A stretch of DNA of 23,689 nucleotides from Candidatus Zixiibacteriota bacterium (GTDB lineage Bacteria > Zixibacteria > MSB-5A5 > SM1-73): positions 1 to 23,689 of the forward strand of contig JALHUP010000012.1 in assembly GCA_022866585.1 (NCBI GenBank), in the 5' to 3' direction. A program made the position numbers and the translations under genes. The notes below the pieces were generated by a model. The model ran no database searches, was not told the DNA's origin, and was given only the letters and a program-made list of their open reading frames with translations. Positions 1 through 7,263 of the stretch are shown here, in pieces (the first letter of the stretch is position 1; each line of letters starts with the position of its first letter).

Positions 1-1530
1 GGAACCTCAATTATTGTAAGAGAAGTATTTTATAACATTCCGGCAAGGCGAAAATTTCTGAAATCCATTTTGACGGAGACCAGACATATTATAGATCTTC
101 TAACCAGATTCGCTGTCGCTTATCCGGAGATTTCATTTAAGCTGATAAGTGATGGGAGGGAGCTTTTTGATTTTAAAGCAGTAAATAGTTTGAAGCAAAG
201 AGTTGGAGATATCTTTGGAAAGAATCAGATAGAGAAAATGGTGGAAATACAGACTGAGACTGGGACTGAGACGGAGACTGGGCACAAAAGGCTAAACATA
301 AGCGGTTTTCTGGGGAAGCCAGAGATTGGACGGTCAAATCGGGCGGAGCTTTATCTTTTTGTTAATCGGAGACCGATAGTCTCCAGATCGCTTTATCATG
401 CTGTGCAGATTGGATATGGCGAGCTTTTGCCTAAGGGGAAATTTCCATTTGCCATCGTATTCATAGAGATTGATCCGGGGCTGGTGGATGTGAACGTTCA
501 TCCTACCAAAAGCGAAGTCAGGTTCTCGGATGAAAAGGGAGTGCATGATTTGGTCTATATGAAGATCAAAGAGAGTTTGACTTCTCCAGAAGTGATGCCC
601 ACTTTGAGTAAACTTCCTGAATCTACTATGCCCCAAGCATCAGCTTCTCATGATATTTTGCGGGGCTGGGAGCCCCGCCTACGCGAGGTCACAACTTCTG
701 AAGATATAACACCGACATCATCTGCTCCACCTAAGGCAGAATCTTTTGATCTTCCTGTTGCTGAATTGCCGAAAACTAAGGGCGAAGAAGGGATTCACCG
801 TAAACAGACCCAAAAGAGCTTCTTTAAAGAGGAAGTGGTCGAACCTGAGTCCCCAAAGGCTCAAGAAATAGAAGAAAAGAAGATACCTCTTAGTGAAAGG
901 CCGTTGGAGCAGGTTGAAGATAAACTTGTCGAGTTTGCCAAAGTTGAGAAAAAGGTTGATGCTGGAGCCGGTAATCTATGGCAGTTGGCGGATACTTATA
1001 TCTTATCTCAGGTAAAAGGGAATCTAATGGTTCTGGATCAACATGCGGCGCATGAGAGAATTTTATACGAAGAAGCCATGAAAAACCTGACCCAAAAACC
1101 CGCCTCTTCACAACAGATACTTTTTCCCACTGTGTTGGAGCTTTCCCCAAGGGAGTTCCAAACTTTCGAGGTAAACAAAGAATTGATTCGAAAGTTAGGC
1201 TTTGAGATCAAATCTTTTGGAGGTCGATCTATCTTAGTCACAGCGGTTCCCACCATAATCAGAAATAAAAGCGGCGAGCTTTTTTTGAAGGAGATCTTAA
1301 CTGAATTGGAAGAAGAGGAGAAGGTGGAGAAAAACAAACTAAAGGCGGTGGCTAAATCTTTTGCTTGTCATGCGGCAGTCAAGGCAGGGGAGAGGCTTAC
1401 CCAAGAAGAGATGAGCACTCTTTTACATCAACTCTTTGCCACAGAAGAACCTTACTCTTGTCCGCATGGGCGCCCGACCGTGGTTAAAATTTCGATAGAT
1501 GAATTGAACAAGAAATTTGGGAGGGGATAA
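1..1530 (+). CDS. mutL: DNA mismatch repair protein MutL, 5'-truncated by window edge
   Basis: MutL couples mismatch recognition by MutS to strand incision. The frame is open from base 1, and the first residues (VREVFYNIPARRKFLKS) match the conserved end of the GHKL ATPase region, so the true start lies upstream. The fragment has 509 residues. After the ATPase/transducer part (VNRRPIVSR, VDVNVHPTKSEVRF) comes a low-complexity linker at about residues 185-310. The C-terminal dimerisation domain then shows the endonuclease motif DQHAAHERILYE at codon 346, ACHAAVK at about codon 455 and CPHGRPT at codon 487. Those three motifs are typical of nicking MutL proteins from bacteria without MutH. The linker carries a perfect palindrome and the N-terminal half a hexamer repeat, both listed separately. 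miaA follows, as in many bacteria. Confidence 0.97.
   Translation, partial: GTSIIVREVFYNIPARRKFLKSILTETRHIIDLLTRFAVAYPEISFKLISDGRELFDFKAVNSLKQRVGDIFGKNQIEKMVEIQTETGTETETGHKRLNISGFLGKPEIGRSNRAELYLFVNRRPIVSRSLYHAVQIGYGELLPKGKFPFAIVFIEIDPGLVDVNVHPTKSEVRFSDEKGVHDLVYMKIKESLTSPEVMPTLSKLPESTMPQASASHDILRGWEPRLREVTTSEDITPTSSAPPKAESFDLPVAELPKTKGEEGIHRKQTQKSFFKEEVVEPESPKAQEIEEKKIPLSERPLEQVEDKLVEFAKVEKKVDAGAGNLWQLADTYILSQVKGNLMVLDQHAAHERILYEEAMKNLTQKPASSQQILFPTVLELSPREFQTFEVNKELIRKLGFEIKSFGGRSILVTAVPTIIRNKSGELFLKEILTELEEEEKVEKNKLKAVAKSFACHAAVKAGERLTQEEMSTLLHQLFATEEPYSCPHGRPTVVKISIDELNKKFGRG
251..282. repeat. GAGACT-type hexamer tandem repeat inside mutL
   Basis: Five near-identical hexamers (AGACTG, AGACTG, GGACTG, AGACGG, AGACTG) run in frame and encode an alternating Thr/Glu/Gly stretch. 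They sit in a loop region of the N-terminal half, between KMVEIQ and HKRLNISGF. A shorter run of the same hexamer occurs in proS near 8597-8611. Confidence 0.7.
660..678. repeat. Perfect palindrome embedded in mutL linker
   Basis: GCGGGGCT at 660-667 and AGCCCCGC at 671-678 form a perfect 8-bp stem with a 3-base loop. The element keeps the frame open and encodes RGWEPRLRE, unlike the Ser/Glu/Pro-rich linker around it. It resembles the TCCCGC/GCGGGA palindromes found between genes in this window. An in-frame insertion of a mobile palindrome is inferred. Confidence 0.7.
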
Positions 1531-1542
1531 GAAGGGTTTCCC

Positions 1543-1592
1543 AACAGATGAAACAGATTGAACAGATGGGTCAACGGATGAAACGGATGGGG
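1543..1592. repeat. Degenerate nonamer tandem repeat after mutL
   Basis: Units CAGATGAAA, CAGATTGAA, CAGATGGGT, CGGATGAAA and CGGATGGGG follow each other, with three extra bases before the fourth. The array starts 12 bases after the mutL stop codon. It encodes nothing recognisable. Confidence 0.65.
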
Positions 1593-1640
1593 ATTTGGTG
1601 TCTGCGATGCATTGGCAAATTCGGCACACTTTGCTTAATT

Positions 1641-1676
1641 CCCCCTCACCTTTATCCTCTCCTCCAGGGGAGAGGA
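1641..1676. repeat. CCCTCACC-type hairpin element
   Basis: A CCCCCTCACC lead is followed by TCCTCTCC at 1655-1662 and GGAGAGGA at 1669-1676, an 8-bp stem. It belongs to the same family as the elements near 9639, 14782, 17371 and 18471. It lies just upstream of miaA. No T-run follows, so it is not a classical terminator. Confidence 0.75.
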
Positions 1677-1697
1677 ATATGATTTGGTGATCAAATC

Positions 1698-2606
1698 GTG
1701 AGCAAGGTTCTGGTCATAGTTGGTCCCACTGGAGTGGGGAAAACTCAAGTCTCACTTGAGCTTGCCGATATATTGAATGGTGAAATCGTCTCCCTGGATT
1801 CAAGGCAGGTTTATAAATATATGGACATCGGGACCGCCAAGCCGACAAAAGAGGAGATGAAAAGGGTTGCACATCATCTGATAGATATAGTCTATCCGGA
1901 TGAAAAGTTCACTGCCGCAGATTACGGTAAAAGAGCAAGGGAGGTAATTAGGGAGATAATCAAAAGAAAAAAACAACCCATAGTCGTTGGTGGCTCAGGA
2001 CTTTATCTTAAAGCATTGATAAAAGGATTCTTCCGGGGACCAAAAGGGGATGAAAAAATAAGAGAAAGGTTAAAAGAAGAGGAGTCAAAGTTTGGTCCGG
2101 ATCATCTTTTTGAGAAACTGAAAGAAGTGGATCCGAAAGCGGCTTTAAAGATTCATCCCCATGATTCGGTAAGAATCATAAGAGCTTTGGAGGTATATGA
2201 ACTTACCGGAAAGCCAATAACTTTACTGCAAGAGAAAGGGAGTTATGAACCTTTTGAAATGGATTTTGTTAAGATCGGCTTAACCTTAGATAGGAAGAAG
2301 CTTTATGAAAGGATCGATCGAAGAGTGGAAAAGATGATTTCGGAGGGCTTTTTGGATGAGGTTAAAGCATTGAAAGAGAAGGGATATTCATCTGGGCTTA
2401 AAGCCTTCAAGACGGTGGGATATCAAGAGCTCTTTTCTTATTTGGACGGAGAGATTGATTTTCCAGAGGCTGTGGAAAGGATCAAATCAAATAGTCGTCG
2501 CTACGCCAAAAGACAATTGACTTGGTTTAGAAAAGACAAGGAAATAAAGTGGTTAGATGCTGATCAGAAGGACTTGACTGAATTGATTTTAAGGTTGGCA
2601 GGTTAG
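1698..2606 (+). CDS. miaA: tRNA dimethylallyltransferase MiaA
   Basis: MiaA transfers a dimethylallyl group to N6 of A37 in tRNAs that read codons beginning with U. The 302-residue protein has usual length. It shows the P-loop VGPTGVGKT at residues 8-16, the substrate motif DSRQVYKYMDIGTAKP at about residues 35-50, and VVGGSGLYLKAL at about residues 97-108. Later blocks VGYQELF and RYAKRQLTWFR also match the family. The start is GTG at 1698, chosen because the P-loop must sit near the N-terminus. No clear Shine-Dalgarno sequence is visible before it. It follows mutL after 167 bases of repeats. hfq, a common neighbour of miaA, is absent. Confidence 0.97.
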   Translation: MSKVLVIVGPTGVGKTQVSLELADILNGEIVSLDSRQVYKYMDIGTAKPTKEEMKRVAHHLIDIVYPDEKFTAADYGKRAREVIREIIKRKKQPIVVGGSGLYLKALIKGFFRGPKGDEKIRERLKEEESKFGPDHLFEKLKEVDPKAALKIHPHDSVRIIRALEVYELTGKPITLLQEKGSYEPFEMDFVKIGLTLDRKKLYERIDRRVEKMISEGFLDEVKALKEKGYSSGLKAFKTVGYQELFSYLDGEIDFPEAVERIKSNSRRYAKRQLTWFRKDKEIKWLDADQKDLTELILRLAG

Positions 2607-2612
2607 AAAGTC

Positions 2613-2654
2613 AGAAGTGAAAAGTGAGAAGTGAGAAGTTAGAAGTGAGAAGTT
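2613..2654. repeat. Heptad tandem array after miaA
   Basis: Six consecutive 7-mers (AGAAGTG, AAAAGTG, AGAAGTG, AGAAGTT, AGAAGTG, AGAAGTT) begin 6 bases after the miaA stop. A G/T-rich degenerate tail runs to about 2690. Similar arrays follow nusA and rpsO. Confidence 0.8.
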
Positions 2655-2747
2655 GGGACGGGTTGGAAGTTTGAAAGGTTTAAGGTTGGAAGAGAAATAA
2701 AGTTCTTGCGCAATTTTGAAATATTTTGGGGAAAATTGAAAAAAAGC

Positions 2748-2776
2748 TTGACAGGTTTTTGTAAATTTGTTATATA
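2748..2776 (+). promoter_or_regulatory. Strong sigma70-type promoter for the lipoprotein transglycosylase
   Basis: A consensus -35 box TTGACA at 2748-2753 is followed by a 17-base spacer and TATATA at 2771-2776. Transcription would start near 2783, giving a leader of about 145 bases. It is the best promoter match in the window. Confidence 0.75.
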
Positions 2777-2786
2777 ACAACAAGTT

Positions 2787-2892
2787 ATAGGGCGGGATGC
2801 CCGGATTGGCGTCTCCTTAATGGTTTCACTCGGTAAGTCGGGCAGAAGGCTCAATGTAAACAATTCTGCGGTTGTTGGTTTTCCGCAGGATT
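2787..2892 (+). promoter_or_regulatory. Structured 5' leader, possible cis-regulatory RNA
   Basis: Downstream of the promoter the leader can form several helices: GGGC/GCCC (2790-2793 with 2799-2802), GCCCG/CGGGC (2799-2803 with 2839-2843), CAGAA/TTCTG (2843-2847 with 2864-2868), and a 10-bp stem of 2862-2871 with 2883-2892 around an 11-base loop. The first and second helices share bases, and so do the third and fourth, so alternative folds are possible. It matches no riboswitch consensus I could recall. A regulatory role is inference. Confidence 0.4.
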
Positions 2893-2927
2893 AATAGGAC
2901 TTTTAAACTTTTTAGCCGGAGTAGAAA

Positions 2928-5153
2928 ATGCTAAAAGAGAAAACCATTTTCTTACTTTTAATCTCCTTCCTTTTCGTGACCGGCTGTTCACAGAAGGTCA
3001 TCAAGCCCAGAGTTCTTAGCCCACCTCTGGAGGGAAAATACGCTTCCCGGGCGGACACTTGTCCACCCGAGCAAACGGTCGACTCAACCTTATCAGAAGA
3101 AGACACGTCCGCCCTTGAATTCGAAACTGCGCAATTTTATTATGCTTTAGGGGTAGGTGCTAACCAGGAGGGAGAATGGACAATAGCTCAAGAATACTTT
3201 GAAAAAGCTCTGGACGTTCTTTCCAGGCTGGACATAGAAGAAGAATCGGATTCTTTAAGGGCAAAGAAGCTTAATAAGCTTTTGCATGAGATAGCGGAAG
3301 ATTATAAAGTTACCCTTCTCTCCGTGGGAGTCCTGTCTGACGAAACTTCGGTCTCGGCGTTTTTGGAAAGATTTAAAAACATACAGAACTTCAAAAAACT
3401 ACAAGAGGGTCTGGTGAAAAAAGGGGAATTAGACTCGCTTGAAGCGGGGCTGAGCGTGGATACTGCTGTCTACGACATGCCTATAGAATGGAATGAGAGG
3501 GTGGAGGATGCCATCACATATTTTCAAACCGTGGCAAGAGATGCATTTGAGACTTATCTAACCAGATCGGGGAAATATCTGGACTTAATGCAAAGCATTT
3601 TGAAAGAAAAAGGGTTGCCTTTGGATCTGGTATGGTTATGTTTGATTGAGAGTGGATTCAATCCCAAAGCATATTCCTGGGCGCGGGCAATGGGACCCTG
3701 GCAGTTCATCGCATCCACCGGCAAAAATTATGGCTTGAAAAGAAATTCGTGGTATGACGAAAGAAGGGATTTCGTCAAATCCACCTATGCGGATTGTAAT
3801 TATTTGACTTTTTTGTATAACAAATTTAGTTCCTGGTCTTTAGCTTTGGCTGGTTATAACGGGGGAGAGGGGAGAGTTGAAAGAGCAATCCAAAAACATA
3901 ATACCGATAATTTCTGGGATCTTAAATTAAAAAAGCAGACCGAGGATTATGTCCCTTTGTATATGGCGGCTACCATCATCGCCAAGGATCCTGAAAAGTA
4001 TGGTTTTAACGTGGAATACGAGGACCCCATTCAGTTCGACACAGTGGAAATTAACCAACCTATGGATTTAATGAAGATCGCCAAGATGGTTGAAACCTCA
4101 CTGGAGACCATGAAGGAGTTAAATCCAGAGCTTTTGCGCGGTGTCACTCCTCCCAATTGCCGGGGCTATAAATTAAGAATCCCTTTGGGAACAAAAGAAT
4201 CGTTCACTCAAAATCTAAATGAGAATCCATCTAAATTAGCAAGTGGACTTTTTGTGGAGCACAAAGTTAAAAAGGGCGAAACTTTATCTGACATCTCTCA
4301 AAAGTACGGAGTGACGCTCTCGGTGATAATGGAGACAAACGCTCTGACCAAGAAACACCTATTAAGAATCGGACAAAGGCTTTTGATTCCAGCCCAAAAC
4401 GTTTCATCAGATCGGTCCAGCCCTTCCGATACCAAAGAGAGAGAAGTAACTTTCTATACTGTAAAGGAAGGTGAAACCCTGTCTGATATAGCCTCAAGGT
4501 TTGCCACCACATCCAGCCAGATAGAGAAGTTAAATGGTTTGAAAAACCCGGATTATTTGGATAAAGGTCAAAGGCTCAAAATCCCTCAAGCAAATACCGG
4601 CGAGGGAAAATCTTTTATAGAACACGAAGTCAAAAAAGGAGAAACCCTTTCTTATTTAGCTGAAAAATATGGGGTGGCGGTTTCAGACATAGTGGAGGCA
4701 AATGATCTCTCCGATAAAAATACGCTAAAAACAGGGCAATATCTATTGATACCCACCAAGTTGACGGTAGCGGATGCCGGTAAAAAGAGCACTGACCTCA
4801 AGATTCATTCGGAGAAGATAACTCTTTATACCGCAAAAAAAGGGGATACCGTCTCTGATCTGGCTTCAAGGTTTAACTCAAGCCCGCAAAGGATTAAGAA
4901 GGTAAACAGCCTGGAGAATCCGGACTTGATAAAGAAAGGTCAAAAACTCAAAATTCCGGTAGGAGATCGAGAAATAAATTCAAGAGGAACGGACGGAAAA
5001 TGGATTGTTTATATTGTTAAGAAAGGAGACACCCTTTGGGATATCGCTCGTAAATTTGGGGTTCTTCTGGAAAAGTTGGTAATATGGAACCAGATGGACG
5101 TTCCATCCCGAATAAACGTGGGAGACAGAATAAAGATATTGCAAACACATTGA
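2928..5153 (+). CDS. Lipoprotein lytic transglycosylase with LysM repeats (MltD-like)
   Basis: This is a 741-residue predicted lipoprotein that binds and cleaves peptidoglycan glycan strands. The signal peptide ends in lipobox VTGC with Cys20. A TPR-like stretch lies at about residues 66-100. The SLT domain spans about residues 205-360 and includes WLCLIESGFNP with probable catalytic Glu241, MGPWQF and LALAGYNGGEGRVERA. One degenerate LysM-like block follows at about 375-425. Five clear LysM domains then fill the C-terminus, with the recurrent core KKGETLSDI and the ending LLIP or LKIP. LysM 1 resembles 3 and LysM 2 resembles 4, suggesting duplication of a pair. A CGGAGT ribosome-binding site at 2917-2922 fixes the ATG. 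Naming it mltD would be by resemblance only. Confidence 0.93.
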   Translation: MLKEKTIFLLLISFLFVTGCSQKVIKPRVLSPPLEGKYASRADTCPPEQTVDSTLSEEDTSALEFETAQFYYALGVGANQEGEWTIAQEYFEKALDVLSRLDIEEESDSLRAKKLNKLLHEIAEDYKVTLLSVGVLSDETSVSAFLERFKNIQNFKKLQEGLVKKGELDSLEAGLSVDTAVYDMPIEWNERVEDAITYFQTVARDAFETYLTRSGKYLDLMQSILKEKGLPLDLVWLCLIESGFNPKAYSWARAMGPWQFIASTGKNYGLKRNSWYDERRDFVKSTYADCNYLTFLYNKFSSWSLALAGYNGGEGRVERAIQKHNTDNFWDLKLKKQTEDYVPLYMAATIIAKDPEKYGFNVEYEDPIQFDTVEINQPMDLMKIAKMVETSLETMKELNPELLRGVTPPNCRGYKLRIPLGTKESFTQNLNENPSKLASGLFVEHKVKKGETLSDISQKYGVTLSVIMETNALTKKHLLRIGQRLLIPAQNVSSDRSSPSDTKEREVTFYTVKEGETLSDIASRFATTSSQIEKLNGLKNPDYLDKGQRLKIPQANTGEGKSFIEHEVKKGETLSYLAEKYGVAVSDIVEANDLSDKNTLKTGQYLLIPTKLTVADAGKKSTDLKIHSEKITLYTAKKGDTVSDLASRFNSSPQRIKKVNSLENPDLIKKGQKLKIPVGDREINSRGTDGKWIVYIVKKGDTLWDIARKFGVLLEKLVIWNQMDVPSRINVGDRIKILQTH
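3048..3069. repeat. Palindrome inside the transglycosylase N-terminal region
   Basis: GGGCGGACA at 3049-3057 pairs with TGTCCACCC at 3060-3068 with one mismatch. It encodes part of RADTCPPEQ, just after the lipid anchor, in an otherwise unconserved linker. The stem resembles the CGGACA...TGTCCG element at 6289-6333. Confidence 0.5.
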
Positions 5154-5268
5154 AGTTAAGCTTTTCACAAATTCTGTGTCAGAAGATGAGATTTTTTCGT
5201 ATTTTTTAGGTCCAATGTCTGAATCCGTAGGTTAAGTTGAGATTGCAGAAAGTCTTAAGGAGTTAGAA

Positions 5269-6162
5269 GTGGCAAAAAAAAGCGATGTGGTGATCGGGGT
5301 AATAATTATTGTGAGCTTTCTTTTCTTTTCTTTAGTCGTGCTTTTTGCCTTTATGGGTATATCCGGTGAAGGGGAGCTCTCGTTAGCTGGAATGGGAAAG
5401 AAGGTGGCCATAATTGATTTGCATGGGGTGATCAACAATTCGGCAGACATTATCAGGCAGCTGAAAAAATATACCAAGGATAGCTCTGTTCCTGCCATAG
5501 TAATGCATATCGACAGCCCGGGAGGAGGAGTGGCACCTTCGCAAGAGATTTACGAAGAGATGAAAAAGGCAAAAGAAAACGGGAAAAGGATCGTGGCTTC
5601 TATGGGAAGCGTGGGCGCTTCGGGTGGCTACTATGTTGCCTGTGCCGCTGATACCATCATAGCCAACCCCGGGACTTTAACTGGAAGCATCGGAGTGCTC
5701 CTTGAGTTTCCGGTGGCTGAGGAGCTTTTTAAGAAAATCGGACTAAGATTCGAGGTGGTCAAAAGCGGAGAGTTCAAGGATGTGGGGACCTATAACCGAA
5801 GGATGACCGAAGCGGAGCGAAAACTTCTGCAATCTGTGATTGATGACACCTACGATCAGTTTGTGGAAGTGTTGGTCGAGAACAGAAATCTTTCTGAAGA
5901 GGAAGCGCTCAAAATCGCCGATGGGAGCATTTTCACCGGACGACAAGCTAAAAAATTGGGACTGGTAGACGAATTGGGCGATTTAGAAGACGCCATAAAA
6001 ATAGCGGGAAAGATGGGGGGGATCGAGGGTCCGCCTAAAACCATTAAGGAAAGAGTGCGAAAGGTAACCTTCTTTGACCTTCTAACCCAACAAATGGAGG
6101 AGTTGTTCAAACTGAATGAGAGCGAAAAATTGATGCCTAAACTTCAGTATATTTTTAAATGA
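5269..6162 (+). CDS. sppA: Signal peptide peptidase SppA (S49 family)
   Basis: This is a membrane-anchored serine protease that degrades cleaved signal peptides. The 297-residue short form resembles the Bacillus type rather than the double-length E. coli type. One hydrophobic segment at about residues 7-30 anchors it. The S49 core contains HIDSPGGG at residues 80-87, MGSVGASGGYYVA with nucleophile Ser118, and KSGEFKD with probable general-base Lys170. The 52-residue spacing between them fits the Bacillus Ser/Lys pair. The start is GTG at 5269, supported by AAGGAG at 5257-5262. It follows the transglycosylase after 115 bases with no obvious promoter between them, so the two may share a transcript and work on the cell envelope. 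Confidence 0.95.
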   Translation: MAKKSDVVIGVIIIVSFLFFSLVVLFAFMGISGEGELSLAGMGKKVAIIDLHGVINNSADIIRQLKKYTKDSSVPAIVMHIDSPGGGVAPSQEIYEEMKKAKENGKRIVASMGSVGASGGYYVACAADTIIANPGTLTGSIGVLLEFPVAEELFKKIGLRFEVVKSGEFKDVGTYNRRMTEAERKLLQSVIDDTYDQFVEVLVENRNLSEEEALKIADGSIFTGRQAKKLGLVDELGDLEDAIKIAGKMGGIEGPPKTIKERVRKVTFFDLLTQQMEELFKLNESEKLMPKLQYIFK

Positions 6163-6288
6163 CCCGTTGAGGTAACATAAATAAGGCTCAAGAAAACTGC
6201 TGGAAGAGATAATTTGGAGTGTTTAGCTTGAGGATATGACATTTATTTGAAACTTGGTTAGGGTGGGATTACACCCTCACCCTCGTTA

Positions 6289-6333
6289 CGGACAAGGGTG
6301 CACAGACATGCCCGCGTGGGCAACCTCTGTCCG
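6289..6333. repeat. Nested palindromic element
   Basis: Outer arms CGGACA (6289-6294) and TGTCCG (6328-6333) enclose an inner palindrome TGCCCGCGTGGGCA (6309-6322). A CCCTCACCC lead sits just upstream at about 6273-6282. Confidence 0.6.
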
Positions 6334-6419
6334 AACTAAAAGAAAAGAATGTCCTGAATAATTACTCAACCTCCATTAGGTGAACCAGAGAAAAACTCTT
6401 TGTCTTTAAAGGGTTTTTG

Positions 6420-6437
6420 GTCCCGCTAAAGCGGGAC
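6420..6437. repeat. TCCCGC...GCGGGA palindrome
   Basis: GTCCCGCT and AGCGGGAC form a perfect 8-bp stem with a 2-base loop. It belongs to the small palindrome family also seen at 7775, 11873, 17281, 22750 and inside the deacetylase frame. Confidence 0.7.
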
Positions 6438-6518
6438 ACTCCATAGAAACCTCTCCCTTTTAGATTTTTTTCAGAGATCTCACAAAATTCAAACTTTTTA
6501 ACCTTACATTGAGCTAAC

Positions 6519-6743
6519 ATGCCGATTTATGAATACTTGTGTGAAAAATGCAATCTGAAATTTGAGATATTGAAAAGAAATTCTGACGGGCAAACGGAAA
6601 TCTGCCCGCAATGTGGGACCCCAGGGAGCAGAAGGCTTTTTTCGGTGTTCGGGTTCTCTTCAGGAGGAAAATTTGTCTCCTCTTCTTCCAAAGGAACAGC
6701 TTGCTCCACTTGCAATCTGAAAAGCTGCGATAGCTGCGGCTGA
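6519..6743 (+). CDS. FmdB-family zinc ribbon protein
   Basis: This 74-residue protein starts MPIYEYLCEKC, the hallmark of the FmdB/CxxC_CXXC_SSSS regulatory-protein family. Two CxxC pairs, Cys8/Cys11 and Cys29/Cys32 (CPQC), form the predicted zinc ribbon. The FSVFGFSSGG segment is also family-typical. The tail is Ser-rich and adds TACSTC and SCDSC, four more cysteines. The family's molecular role is poorly known despite the 'regulatory protein' label. The ATG at 6519 has only a weak GAG upstream. It lies 93 bases before the HU gene. Confidence 0.88.
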   Translation: MPIYEYLCEKCNLKFEILKRNSDGQTEICPQCGTPGSRRLFSVFGFSSGGKFVSSSSKGTACSTCNLKSCDSCG

Positions 6744-6788
6744 TTTTAGGTCGAAAATGATGGCTATTAGAAACGGAACCAGAGAAAG

Positions 6789-6823
6789 AACTTTGAATTT
6801 TCAATTTTGAACTTTAAATTTTC
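6789..6823. repeat. AT-rich heptad array upstream of the HU gene
   Basis: Degenerate 7-mers (TTTGAAT, TTTCAAT, TTTGAAC, TTTAAAT, TTTCAAG) run directly into the AAGGAGG ribosome-binding site. TTGAA and TTCAA units alternate, so the array can fold on itself. Its 3' end resembles those of the arrays before infB and pnp. Confidence 0.65.
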
Positions 6824-6836
6824 AAGGAGGTGTCGT

Positions 6837-7124
6837 ATGACCAAAGCGGATTTGGTCGAGGAAGTTTCGGGAAAAACCGGACTTACTCGAACCGATGTGG
6901 CGGTGGTGGTGGATGCTTTTCTGGAGGCGGTGAAGAAGAGTTTGGAGAGTGGCAACAACATAGAAATCAGAGGATTTGGGACTTTCAAGATCAAACAGAG
7001 AAAAGCGCGAAAAGCCCGAAATCCAAGAACCGGAGAGGAAGTGCCAGTGCCGGATAGAAAGGTTCCGGTGTTTAAACCTTCTACTGAGTTTAAAACCTTA
7101 ATCACCAAACTCCCTTCGGAATAA
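6837..7124 (+). CDS. HU/IHF-family DNA-binding protein
   Basis: This small histone-like protein bends and compacts DNA as a dimer. It has 95 residues, close to the usual 90. The N-terminal helices start MTKADLVEEVSGKTGLTRTD. The signature EIRGFGTFKIKQRKARKARN follows at about residues 44-63. The arm holds RNPRTGEEVPVPDR, and the end has the typical FKPSTEFK. The ATG at 6837 is chosen because AAGGAGGT lies at 6824-6831 with ideal spacing; a longer frame from 6807 lacks that support. Whether it is HU or IHF cannot be decided here. The bS22-like gene follows 41 bases downstream and is probably cotranscribed. Confidence 0.96.
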   Translation: MTKADLVEEVSGKTGLTRTDVAVVVDAFLEAVKKSLESGNNIEIRGFGTFKIKQRKARKARNPRTGEEVPVPDRKVPVFKPSTEFKTLITKLPSE

Positions 7125-7165
7125 CATTTCCCACCCTTAGAAAAAAATGAAATGATGGAGGTAGC

Positions 7166-7261
7166 ATGCCCTGTGGTAGAAAGAGGAAAAAACAGAAGAT
7201 CAAAACACACAAGAGGAAAAAAAGATTAAGAGCTGACCGACACAAAAAGAAACCAAGATAA
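7166..7261 (+). CDS. Small basic bS22/mS38-like ribosomal protein (AURKAIP1/COX24 domain)
   Basis: This is a 31-residue frame whose product is more than half Lys/Arg: MPCGRKRKKQ, then KIKTHKRKKRLR, then ADRHKKKPR. The KxKxHKRKKRLRxxRxKKK pattern matches the AURKAIP1/COX24 (DUF1713) family. Members include mycobacterial bS22 of about 33 residues and mitochondrial mS38, which bind the small subunit near the decoding centre. TGGAGGT at 7156-7162 is a strong ribosome-binding site 3 bases before the ATG at 7166. It lies 41 bases after the HU gene. The assignment rests on length, composition and motif pattern recalled from the family. The length makes it easy to miss. Confidence 0.75.
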   Translation: MPCGRKRKKQKIKTHKRKKRLRADRHKKKPR

Positions 7262-7263
7262 CG

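Larger units (their letters stand above)
6163..6518. other. 356-base intergenic region with palindromes
   Basis: No open frame with a recognisable product was found. The stretch holds a small AGGGTG/CACCCT hairpin at about 6259-6276, a nested palindrome at 6289-6333 and a perfect TCCCGCT/AGCGGGA palindrome at 6420-6437. No convincing promoter or terminator is seen. Confidence 0.6.

Noticed and set aside
2787..2892. Known riboswitch class (c-di-AMP, c-di-GMP, fluoride, cobalamin)
   Set aside because: I compared the leader with the consensus sequences I remember for these classes and none fits, so only an unnamed structured leader is reported.
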